Shown here in pieces: positions 35,384 through 43,452 of a DNA stretch of 64,000 nucleotides. The number at the start of each line of letters is the position of its first letter. The stretch's first letter is position 1. A program made the translations under genes and the position numbers. Origin of the DNA: Pedobacter zeaxanthinifaciens (lineage in GTDB: Bacteria; Bacteroidota; Bacteroidia; Sphingobacteriales; Sphingobacteriaceae); assembly GCF_003313335.1 (NCBI RefSeq), contig NZ_QMHP01000006.1, positions 124,001 through 188,000 of the forward strand, given 5' to 3'. The notes under the pieces were generated by a model. It made no database searches, was not told the origin of the DNA, and worked only from the letters and a program-made list of their open reading frames with translations.

Positions 35384-35518
35384 TGCTTAATGTCTTTCGA
35401 TGTTTAGAAAACTTAATCTTGTAAAGTTATAGAATATGAGCAAAGGCTAGGCATATAATTTATTTTTTGATGCTTGTGGATTTTTATATCATTGAGCATC
35501 TAATTTTTAAACCTTGAT

Positions 35519-36292
35519 ATGATGAGAAAAACGCTATTAACGCTTATCGCTGTTTGCGCTGTTAAAATTGCGAGTGCGCAGTATGCTAAAATTATGCAAG
35601 TATTGCAGTTTGAAAATGTGACAAACGAAGAAATGCCTCTGTACGGAAGTATAGAAAAACCAATTGAAAGTGGCGCCTTTATCAATTTGTTAGATGCAGG
35701 GAGCCGTGCAAATGGAATGAGAAAGCTCTATAACTCCTATCGCTGGCCAAATGGGGGTAGAATAGATTTTTCAAAAAGATTTAGCACCAAGGGAGGCAGT
35801 AAAGGAATTGTTGACTGTTATACTTTGGTGAATCCAACGACTAAAGACACGTTGCGGTTATACGTAGATCCATACAAAACCTCCGAGAAATATTATATAC
35901 CAAAAGGATTAATTGCATTGAATTCAAATTTGCTAAAAGACGAAGTTGAGCCAATTTTGCAACAAATACAGGAGATTAATCAAGCGCAAGACGGTGAGGC
36001 GCTAAAACTACATGCTGGCGAAATTTTAAGCTACTTGTCATCCTATTCCTTTCAAAATTTATTAGTTGATCAGGATCAATTAATGCCCGTAATGCAAGAT
36101 AAAGAAGCGGACAAGACGCTAATTGGATTTTTAATGCGGAGTTATATGTTTAACAAATTTTATGCAATGGCAAAAGATTTGGGAAATGAGAAAGCTTATG
36201 CATACGAAAAGATGAAAGCCAGCTATGCAAATTTTGTTAAAGTACACCCTGATTTTGCGAAAGGTAAATTAGACGACTATTTTAAACCTTAA
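35519..36292 (+). CDS. Exported protein of unknown function
   Basis: A 257-residue protein that begins with two ATGs (35519 and 35522) and a signal peptide (TLLTLIAVCAVKIASAQ). I do not recognise the family. It is mixed in character, with a basic middle (MRKLYNSYRWPNGGRIDFSK), VDCYTLVNPTTKDTLRLYVDP, and a helical C-terminal half. There is no lipobox and no membrane segment. It lies 71 bp before another small exported protein on the same strand, and the two may be cotranscribed. Confidence 0.75.
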   Translation: MMRKTLLTLIAVCAVKIASAQYAKIMQVLQFENVTNEEMPLYGSIEKPIESGAFINLLDAGSRANGMRKLYNSYRWPNGGRIDFSKRFSTKGGSKGIVDCYTLVNPTTKDTLRLYVDPYKTSEKYYIPKGLIALNSNLLKDEVEPILQQIQEINQAQDGEALKLHAGEILSYLSSYSFQNLLVDQDQLMPVMQDKEADKTLIGFLMRSYMFNKFYAMAKDLGNEKAYAYEKMKASYANFVKVHPDFAKGKLDDYFKP

Positions 36293-36363
36293 CTTGTTAG
36301 TTTTAATATGTTAATTAATGTTATGGTAGATAACAATGATACAGATTTTCCGTTAATTTGGGC

Positions 36364-37041
36364 ATGAAAACTTTAAAGCTATTGGTTGTTTTTTGCTTGC
36401 TTGTAGTTGCTGCTAAAGCTCAGGATGCGGTACTCATTAGTGAGGGGAATTTTGTTAGGGGCGAAATTAAAGGGACTAACTACGAATCTGTTTTTATACA
36501 AATTGAAGAGCAAGGATTAAAGGAGTATAAAGCCAAGGATATACAATCGTTTTTATGGAACGGGGATACTTACGTGAGCAAACCTTTTATTGTTGGCAAA
36601 AAGGGCGTAATCAAGTTTTTTAGGTTGATAGAAAGTGGTAAAGTGAACTTATATAGCGTTGGCGGCACTTCTGGTGTAGATGAACCTGTGGCGCAACCTA
36701 GGCAAAAAGTTAGGCCTGCATTTGGTGTTGGCATGGGAACCGGCGGAATGGGCGGTGTAGGCGGTGGTGTTAGCATCAACCTTGGCGGCGGACGTGGTGG
36801 CGTTGAGCGCCCAGCAGGAGCTGCGCCGAAACCTAAGGAGTTTTACTTTATCGAAAAGCCCGGCACTGGCCCTATGCAGGAAATTGCCGTTGATGGTTCG
36901 CGTACGGCAGCAACCAAAGCATTGTTGTTGCAAAAACTCACTGGCGATGAAGGACTAACGGAAAGCATTAAAGCCACAGAAAGCTTTGATGATAAAGTAC
37001 TTATTGCCCTGGTGAAATCCTACAACGAATCAGTAAAGTAA
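36364..37041 (+). CDS. Exported protein with glycine-rich linker, unknown function
   Basis: A 225-residue protein; the ATG at 36364 is preferred to a TTG two codons upstream. Signal peptide KLLVVFCLLVVAAKAQD. The N-terminal half has short beta-type segments (AVLISEGNFVRGEIKG, ESVFIQIEEQGL). A Gly-rich stretch follows (VGMGTGGMGGVGGGV, LGGGRGG), then PKEFYFIEKPGTGP and a helical C-terminus. The family is not known to me. It follows the 35519 gene in the same direction. Confidence 0.75.
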   Translation: MKTLKLLVVFCLLVVAAKAQDAVLISEGNFVRGEIKGTNYESVFIQIEEQGLKEYKAKDIQSFLWNGDTYVSKPFIVGKKGVIKFFRLIESGKVNLYSVGGTSGVDEPVAQPRQKVRPAFGVGMGTGGMGGVGGGVSINLGGGRGGVERPAGAAPKPKEFYFIEKPGTGPMQEIAVDGSRTAATKALLLQKLTGDEGLTESIKATESFDDKVLIALVKSYNESVK

Positions 37042-37120
37042 GTTTGTTGGCCAAAACTTTAAATTCATAAAACTCCGTGAGCTTTGGGTAGCGTTTTGTT
37101 GAAAAGACGTGCCACGAGGT

Positions 37121-37435
37121 TTAATTATTGGCTAAAGGTTTAAGATGCTTTTTTACGCCTGTGAGTTTTTGGATGCCATTAAAGGAGAAAATCTTTCCTT
37201 GTTGCATTTCCTTTTTTAAGTCTTTATCCCACACATGGATTACTGTATCTCCGATATGAATCCATGTTAATTTTACGCCATCAAGTGTGGAGTTGCTAAT
37301 TTTAGTAATAGTTCCTGAAATAGACTTTTTGTTAATGTTTGGGCTGTACTGGTAAGTGTAGAAATGTTTTTGCTGTGCCTTAACTTTTGAAAATAGGCAC
37401 AGCAAAAAACAAAAAATAATTAAATTGTTTTTCAT
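37121..37435 (-). CDS. Small exported protein of unknown function
   Basis: A 104-residue protein. The open frame extends upstream, but ATG 37435 immediately precedes the signal peptide (NNLIIFCFLLCLFSKVKAQ). The mature 85 residues include SISGTITKISNSTLDGVKLTW and VIHVWDKDLKKEMQQGKIFS. No family recognised. Convergent with the gene at 36364. Confidence 0.65.
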   Translation of the reverse strand: MKNNLIIFCFLLCLFSKVKAQQKHFYTYQYSPNINKKSISGTITKISNSTLDGVKLTWIHIGDTVIHVWDKDLKKEMQQGKIFSFNGIQKLTGVKKHLKPLANN

Positions 37436-37603
37436 AAGGCATGATAGATACATCTTCCTTATAAAATAATATGCCAAAGCTAATTAAAGCAAAATTTAGC
37501 AGTTTTTATACTACAGCGTTATAATTACAAGGGCTTAAGTTGGTCATTTTGAGGATGTATTTCCACAACCAATCGTGATAAACCCGGGGTGAAAATTGGC
37601 CCG

Positions 37604-37945
37604 CTACTTTTTCAAGTCGTCCCAAAATTCAACTGCCCTGCGGTAGTGCGGAATTACAATTGAACCACCAACCAAATTAGCAATCATAAACACTTCGTTC
37701 ATTTCCTCATCTGTTACTCCTTCGTTGAAACATTTTTCTAAATGATACTTGATACAGTCGTCGCAGCGCAGCACCATTGATGCTACCAAACCCAACATTT
37801 CCTTTGTTTTTACGTTAAGCGCACCTTCCGCATACGAGGTGGTGTCTAACGCGAAAAACCTTTTGATATTGGTATTAGCGGTTTCCATAACCCGCTCGTT
37901 CATTTTTGATCTGTAGTTGTTAAAATCCTCTACTAGTTTTCCCAT
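37604..37945 (-). CDS. Carboxymuconolactone decarboxylase/AhpD-like protein
   Basis: A 113-residue protein, typical for the CMD domain. The AhpD motif is complete: Cys61 and Cys64 in LRCDDCIKYHLEKC with His68. This CxxC pair with a nearby His gives hydroperoxidase or disulfide-reductase activity in AhpD relatives. No signal peptide, so cytoplasmic. It stands 76 bp after the alkyltransferase-like gene on the same strand. Substrate or partner unknown. Confidence 0.85.
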   Translation of the reverse strand: MGKLVEDFNNYRSKMNERVMETANTNIKRFFALDTTSYAEGALNVKTKEMLGLVASMVLRCDDCIKYHLEKCFNEGVTDEEMNEVFMIANLVGGSIVIPHYRRAVEFWDDLKK

Positions 37946-38021
37946 TTTAAAAATGAATAAATGATTAAATTTTGAATGATTGAATATGCCATAATACCAT
38001 CGTACTATCGACTTTCGTACG

Positions 38022-38348
38022 TTACAGTTCCTGCAACGGATCCCAAAACACCTGCTTGAAATTCTTCACTTTATCGTTCACCACCACAACACCTTCTTGC
38101 TCCAAAAGTTCTTGCATTAAGTTTGGCGGCGAAAAGTGGAACCTACCGGTTAACAGACCGCTGCTATTCACTATGCGATGTGCCGGCACTTTAGGACTAG
38201 CTTGCCCAGCATAGGCCATGGCATGCCCCACCATGCGTGAGGAGTTAGCAACACCCAAAGCCTTGGCGATGGCACCGTAAGAAGTTACCCTGCCTTTTGG
38301 TACTAATCTTGCCACTTCGTAAACTTGTTCGTAAAAATTAGTGTCCAT
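38022..38348 (-). CDS. Alkyltransferase-like protein (MGMT family lacking the acceptor cysteine)
   Basis: A 108-residue protein with the DNA-binding fold of O6-alkylguanine-DNA alkyltransferase: VARLVPKGRVTSYGAIAKALG and SSRMVGHAMA. The active-site PCHR motif reads VPAHRIV, so the alkyl-accepting Cys is Ala56. Such alkyltransferase-like (ATL) proteins bind O6-alkylguanine and hand the lesion to nucleotide excision repair. It lies 36 bp after trmB on the same strand. Confidence 0.92.
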   Translation of the reverse strand: MDTNFYEQVYEVARLVPKGRVTSYGAIAKALGVANSSRMVGHAMAYAGQASPKVPAHRIVNSSGLLTGRFHFSPPNLMQELLEQEGVVVVNDKVKNFKQVFWDPLQEL

Positions 38349-38384
38349 TTGCTCTCCTTTCCGTTGTACTTAATAACGGTATAC

Positions 38385-39035
38385 CTAACTAAACGAAAAC
38401 TGAATATAATTAATGTTTTTGTCCTTTTTAAGATAGATGCGCTCGTAATGTGTTTTAATGGATAACACTTCGTCTGCTAAATCAGATTGGTACAAGTGAT
38501 TGGTGTCCTTGTGTGTTACTAAGCCTAGCTCTTCAACTTTTTCCTTGGTGTAGCTGTACAATCCGTCGTTATCTGTTTTAAGGTTGATTTTTCCACCCTC
38601 ACGCAACAAAGGTTTGTACTTGGCTAAAAAGTTAGGGGAGGTCAGTCGTTTCTTTTCTCTGCTAATTTGCGGCTGCGGATCAGCAAACGTAATCCAAATC
38701 TCGTCAATTTCATCTTCTCCAAAATAATCCAACAAATCTTCAATCTGTATACGTAAGAACGCCAAATTTCCAATATTTTCATCAACGCCTGTTCTGGCTC
38801 CACGCCAAATTCGGTTTCCTTTTAGGTCAATCCCAATGAAATTTTTCTCCGGAAAAAGCCTGGCTAAGCCAACTGAATATTCCCCTTTTCCGCAGGCTAG
38901 CTCCAACACTACCGGATTATTGTTTTTGAAATGCGATACGGCCCATTTGCCTTTTAACGCCTTAGCTTCATCAAGTTCGTAAACGTTCGGAAAAGTTTTT
39001 ATTTCCGCAAATTTTCTGAGTTTATCTTTGCCCAC
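38385..39035 (-). CDS. trmB: tRNA (guanine-N7-)-methyltransferase
   Basis: A 216-residue protein. The SAM-binding motif is VVLELACGKGEYSVGLARLFP, followed by NFIGIDLKGNRIWRGAR and the TrmB signature ITFADPQPQ, with KTDNDGLYSYTKE near the end. It methylates G46 in the variable loop of tRNA. ATG 39035. Likely in one transcript with the ATL gene. Confidence 0.95.
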   Translation of the reverse strand: MGKDKLRKFAEIKTFPNVYELDEAKALKGKWAVSHFKNNNPVVLELACGKGEYSVGLARLFPEKNFIGIDLKGNRIWRGARTGVDENIGNLAFLRIQIEDLLDYFGEDEIDEIWITFADPQPQISREKKRLTSPNFLAKYKPLLREGGKINLKTDNDGLYSYTKEKVEELGLVTHKDTNHLYQSDLADEVLSIKTHYERIYLKKDKNINYIQFSFS

Positions 39036-39219
39036 TGCTGTTTTTAATAATGCACAAAAGTAAGATTAAAATGTTAAACCGCTTCATTAGCTGAGTTGGT
39101 GATTAGGTTTTTAATTAAGACCTTGCGCTATAAATAAAAATTACCAGCTTGGGGCTGAAACATTTCTTGCGTGTCATACTCTAAAATAGGATTAATAAAC
39201 AATGTAATTTCGCAATTCG

Positions 39220-41541
39220 ATGACCTCTAATTTTTTAAAGCTCTTTTTAATTTTTTTTAGCCTTTCCTTTTCTTCCGCTTTTGCTCAACAAATATTTAAA
39301 ATATCAGGGCAAATCAAATCAGCCGATGGGCCACTTGAAGCAGCTAGTATTCAAATTGTTGAAGCAAAGCAAACCATCGCAACCGATAGTTTGGGTAATT
39401 ACGAAATCACACTCAAAGCAGGCAATTACACCTTTATTGTAAGCGCCATTGGTATGACTACCCAAAAAAAGCAATTAAAGGTGGGCCGCAATCAGGTGTT
39501 AAATTTCAGCATGGATGATAGCGCCAATAACCTAGATGAGGTAGTAATATCTACAGCAAAGGATAACAGGAGCTTAGCGAGTCCGCAAATGGGCGCTGAA
39601 AGATTAACCATGAAATCCGTTAAAAACATTCCGTTAATTTTTGGAGAGCGAGATATTCTGAAAGCCATTCAGTTGCTGCCCGGTATCAAATCTGCGGGAG
39701 AAGGTGGTGCCGGAATTTACGTTCGAGGTGGTTCTGCAGACCAGAATTTAGTGCTGATGGATGATGTACCCGTTTACAACGCAGCGCATTTGTTGGGCTT
39801 CTTTTCTACATTTAATCCCGATGCGGTGGAAGACATTACGGTGTACAAAACTGGTATGCCATCGCAATATGGCGGTCGTTTGTCTTCTGTACTGGATATT
39901 AAAATGCGGGAGGGCGACGAACAAAAATTCTCTGCCTCGGGCGGTATTGGTCTCATTTCTTCTAAACTAACTTTGGAAGGGCCAATCAGCAAAGGCAAAT
40001 CTTCTTTTTTAATTTCGGGACGGAGAACCTATGTAGATGCATTACTGAAACTATCTCCCGATAGCACCATTAATAGAAATATCCTATATTTTTACGATGT
40101 TAATGGCAGGGCCGATTTTCAGCTTGGCGAAAACGATAAACTTACTGTTACGGGCTACCTCGGTGCAGATAAATTGGGCTTGGCCGAAACATTTGGGCTC
40201 ACTTGGGGAAATGCCATTGCAAGCGCACAATGGAAGCACATCTACTCCACTAAGCTAACCTCGGCTACCATCGCCTCTTTTACCAGGTACCAAAACAAAA
40301 TTGAGGTGAATACTGGCATCGATAACGTCCGTATTTTTTCCCAGTTGAGAGATTGGGCACTTAAGCAAAATTTCTTCTGGCAGGCATCCGATAAGCATTT
40401 GCTAAAATTTGGTTTCAACAGTATTTATCATAGGGTTACGCCGGGTGAAGTTACCTCACAAGGGCAGTCGAGTTTTAACGACCTAAATTATCAAGAGCGC
40501 TTCTCTCTAGAAAATTCGGTTTTTGCTTCGAGTGATTGGCAAGCTACAGATAAGCTCAATATAGCATTAGGCGTACGCTTAACAGGATTTAGCGTGTTGG
40601 GCGGTGGTGATTATCTAACGGTAGATAAAGATGGAAACATCATTAACGCTACAACTTATAAAAAAGGAGAGGTAGTGAAAACTTACCTTAACCTTGAGCC
40701 CCGATTGGCGTTGAGCTATCTGTTGAACACCAATAGCTCATTGAAAGCTTCTTATGTTAGAAATGTGCAAAATATGCACATGATTTCGAACTCTACCTCA
40801 AGCAGGCCAAGTGATAAATGGCTGCCAAGTTCGCTCATGGTAAAACCGGAAATTTCCGATCAGGTGGCCTTGGGTTATTACAGGAATTTACTTGATAATG
40901 CCTTTGAATTAAATGTAGAGAGTTATTATAAAACCATGGACAATCAAATTGATTATAGGGATGGTGCAGAAACATTTAACTCAGATAATATCGAAACACA
41001 AATTTTATACGGTAAAGGACGAGCTTATGGTTTAGAATTGTTGTTTAAGAAGAAGAAAGGTGATTTTACGGGTTGGCTAAGTTATACATTATCCAAAACT
41101 GAACGACAAATTGATGGGATTAACAGCGGAAATTGGTATAACGCCCGACAAGATCGTACACACGAGTTAGCGTTAGTTGGTTCGTACCAGTTGAGTGAGA
41201 AATGGAGCTTATCTGCTTCTTGGATCTACTATACCGGTGATGCCATTACTTTTCCAAGTGGAAAATACAATATCGATGGGCAAGTGTTTTTTTACTACAC
41301 GGATAGAAATGCCTATCGTATGCCATCGTATCATCGCTTAGATTTAGGCGCCAACTTGCAGCTGAAAAAACGTAAAAACTACAGTTCTGAGCTTTCGTTT
41401 AGTTTGTATAATGCCTATGGCCGAAAAAATGCCTATTCGATTACGTTTAGGGAAGCCGAAAATGATCCTACAAAAACGGAGGTGGTGCGTACAACGTTGT
41501 TCCAATTTTTGCCATCTATTTCTTATAACTTCAAATTCTAA
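39220..41541 (+). CDS. TonB-dependent outer-membrane receptor (carboxypeptidase-regulatory-like N-terminus)
   Basis: A 773-residue protein. Signal peptide (LKLFLIFFSLSFSSAFAQQ), a regulatory-like domain (ISGQIKSADGPLEAASIQIV, GNYTFIVSAIGMTT), then the plug (LDEVVISTAKDN, ILKAIQLLPGIKSAGEGGAG, IYVRGGSADQNLVLMDDVPV, DITVYKTGMPSQYGGRLSSV). The barrel ends in aromatic FLPSISYNFKF. It is shorter than SusC proteins and has no SusD partner. Instead a DUF4249 lipoprotein follows after 9 bp, a pairing seen often in Bacteroidota. The cargo is unknown; iron complexes or peptides are possible. Confidence 0.92.
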   Translation: MTSNFLKLFLIFFSLSFSSAFAQQIFKISGQIKSADGPLEAASIQIVEAKQTIATDSLGNYEITLKAGNYTFIVSAIGMTTQKKQLKVGRNQVLNFSMDDSANNLDEVVISTAKDNRSLASPQMGAERLTMKSVKNIPLIFGERDILKAIQLLPGIKSAGEGGAGIYVRGGSADQNLVLMDDVPVYNAAHLLGFFSTFNPDAVEDITVYKTGMPSQYGGRLSSVLDIKMREGDEQKFSASGGIGLISSKLTLEGPISKGKSSFLISGRRTYVDALLKLSPDSTINRNILYFYDVNGRADFQLGENDKLTVTGYLGADKLGLAETFGLTWGNAIASAQWKHIYSTKLTSATIASFTRYQNKIEVNTGIDNVRIFSQLRDWALKQNFFWQASDKHLLKFGFNSIYHRVTPGEVTSQGQSSFNDLNYQERFSLENSVFASSDWQATDKLNIALGVRLTGFSVLGGGDYLTVDKDGNIINATTYKKGEVVKTYLNLEPRLALSYLLNTNSSLKASYVRNVQNMHMISNSTSSRPSDKWLPSSLMVKPEISDQVALGYYRNLLDNAFELNVESYYKTMDNQIDYRDGAETFNSDNIETQILYGKGRAYGLELLFKKKKGDFTGWLSYTLSKTERQIDGINSGNWYNARQDRTHELALVGSYQLSEKWSLSASWIYYTGDAITFPSGKYNIDGQVFFYYTDRNAYRMPSYHRLDLGANLQLKKRKNYSSELSFSLYNAYGRKNAYSITFREAENDPTKTEVVRTTLFQFLPSISYNFKF

Positions 41542-41550
41542 GTATCAAAC

Positions 41551-42357
41551 ATGAATCAGTTCAAATATATCCTAATGCTCATTGCCGGTGCCATTTTTCT
41601 TTCTTCTTGTGAAGAAGTAATTGACCTGAAACTGGATACAGCCTCTGAAAAATATGTGGTAGAGGCGCAGCTAACCAACCAAATTGGTGGTGCAAAGGTT
41701 TTAATTAGCAAAACCAAAAGCTATTCAAGCTCAAATGATTTTGTTGGCATTTCGGGCGCAGTGGTGGAGATAGAAAACCAACAAGGCGTTGTAACGCGGT
41801 TAAACGAGAGTAGCAATAAAGGAGTGTATACACATTTAACGCTTAATGGTATGCCCGGCCAAACCTATAGGTTAAAAATTGTGGTTAGCGGGCAAACTTT
41901 TACATCATCATGCGTAATGCCGGCCATAGTGCCTTTGGAGGACGTGTACCCATATGAATTGAATTTGTTTGATGGCCCTAGGTTATTTACTCAGGTGAAA
42001 TATAAAGATCCGGCAGGAGTTAAAAATTTTTATAGGTTTATAGAGTATAAAAATGGCGTTTACACCAAGTCAATTATTGCAGCCAACGATGAATTTACCG
42101 ATGGTAGGACGGTTAACCAAACCATATTTCCGTTTGAATTTACTGAAGAAAGCAAGCTGAAAAAGGGAGATAAAATTAAGCTCGAATTTTTAACAATTGA
42201 TGAGCCTGTTTACAAATATTGGTTTAGTGTTGACAATGGAGCGCAGGGCGGCTCGGATAGTGCTGCGCCAGCCAATCCGGTGAGTAATATTAAAGGCGGT
42301 GCTATTGGTTATTTTAGCGCACACACTTTACAAACAAAAGAATATACAGTACAATAA
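41551..42357 (+). CDS. DUF4249 family lipoprotein
   Basis: A 268-residue protein. Lipoprotein signal YILMLIAGAIFLSSC (Cys20), then EEVIDLKLDTASEKYVVEA, the family's usual start. Beta-rich body (VLISKTKSYSSSNDFVGISG, TYRLKIVVSGQTFTSSCVMP). It is thought to cap or assist the TonB receptor encoded 9 bp upstream, by analogy with SusD, but the role is unproven. Confidence 0.88.
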   Translation: MNQFKYILMLIAGAIFLSSCEEVIDLKLDTASEKYVVEAQLTNQIGGAKVLISKTKSYSSSNDFVGISGAVVEIENQQGVVTRLNESSNKGVYTHLTLNGMPGQTYRLKIVVSGQTFTSSCVMPAIVPLEDVYPYELNLFDGPRLFTQVKYKDPAGVKNFYRFIEYKNGVYTKSIIAANDEFTDGRTVNQTIFPFEFTEESKLKKGDKIKLEFLTIDEPVYKYWFSVDNGAQGGSDSAAPANPVSNIKGGAIGYFSAHTLQTKEYTVQ

Positions 42358-42423
42358 GTTTCAACTTGATAAACATATTGATTATATTTATAGCCTTGTT
42401 GGTTTGTTATAAGTTTTAATGAT

Positions 42424-43356
42424 ATGACGTTAGTTCAATTGGAGTATATAGTTGCGGTAGATACCTATAGAAGCTTTGTAAGTGCTGCTGAAAAGTGTTT
42501 TGTTACGCAGCCTACCCTAAGCATGCAAATACAAAAGTTGGAAGAGTTTTTAAATGTCAAAATTTTTGATCGTAGCAAGCAACCAGTAACACCTACCGAA
42601 ATTGGTGCGCAAATTATTGAACAAGCTCGTATTGTATTACAGGAAAGTAGTAAAATTAGAGAGATCATCAATAACCAGCAGCAGGACATTACAGGCGAGT
42701 TAAAAATTGGAATTATCCCAACCATAGCACCTTATTTGCTGCCCCAGGTTATTGCTGCAATGTTAAGTAAATATCCCGATTTAAAGCTGATGATATGGGA
42801 GTATACCACAGAAGATATCATCCATCATTTAAAAACTGGTGTTATTGACTGCGGTATTTTAGCCACACCCTTGGTTGATGCCAATATTAGCGAACATCCA
42901 TTATATTACGAAAATTTTGTAGGCTACGTGAGTAAAAACAGTAAGTTGTACAAAAAGAAAACCATTGATGCAGAAGATTTTGAGGAAGAAAATATCTGGT
43001 TGCTAAACGAGGGGCATTGTATGCGTTCGCAAGTGCTTAACATTTGCCGCTCAACCAAAAACAACAAGTTACAAGCGCTTACCTACAACACCGGAAGTGT
43101 AGAAACACTAATTAGGATGGTGGATGTTAACGATGGAACAACCTTACTGCCCGAACTTTCGTTGCATGATTTGAACAACAAGCAGCTGAATAAAGTGCGC
43201 TATTTTAAATCGCCGGAGCCGGTTAGAGAAATTAGCTTGGTAACCCATAAAAGTTTCGTAAAAAAGAAAATGTTAAAGGGTTTGCAGGATGAAATTTTAG
43301 CCTTAATTCCTAAGGGGATGAAGAGCAAAAAGAAAAAAGATATCGTTGGTATTTAA
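42424..43356 (+). CDS. oxyR: LysR-type hydrogen-peroxide sensor OxyR
   Basis: A 310-residue protein. N-terminal LysR helix-turn-helix (YRSFVSAAEKCFVTQPTLSM, LEEFLNVKIFDRS), then the regulatory domain. The redox cysteines Cys199 and Cys208 lie in GHCMRSQVLNIC, the same positions and spacing as in E. coli OxyR. It would activate catalase and peroxidase genes upon disulfide formation. It is 66 bp after the DUF4249 gene, with no sign of cotranscription. No catalase is nearby. Confidence 0.93.
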   Translation: MTLVQLEYIVAVDTYRSFVSAAEKCFVTQPTLSMQIQKLEEFLNVKIFDRSKQPVTPTEIGAQIIEQARIVLQESSKIREIINNQQQDITGELKIGIIPTIAPYLLPQVIAAMLSKYPDLKLMIWEYTTEDIIHHLKTGVIDCGILATPLVDANISEHPLYYENFVGYVSKNSKLYKKKTIDAEDFEEENIWLLNEGHCMRSQVLNICRSTKNNKLQALTYNTGSVETLIRMVDVNDGTTLLPELSLHDLNNKQLNKVRYFKSPEPVREISLVTHKSFVKKKMLKGLQDEILALIPKGMKSKKKKDIVGI

Positions 43357-43398
43357 ATCGCTGTAATAAAACTCCACAAAAGCAATCTTATCCATAAT

Positions 43399-43417
43399 AT
43401 CACCCGTTTCGGGTGAT
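43399..43417. promoter_or_regulatory. Palindrome ATCACCC-N5-GGGTGAT upstream of the sensor-kinase gene
   Basis: Perfect 7-bp arms with a 5-nt spacer (GTTTC), 35 bp before the kinase start codon. A palindrome with identical arms and spacer length lies before the VOC-AraC operon (47136-47154). There is no T-tract. Candidate operator for the local response regulator or AraC protein. Confidence 0.55.
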
Positions 43418-43452
43418 GTGCCGAATAGTGCCAAAACTTTATTTTGTATGGG

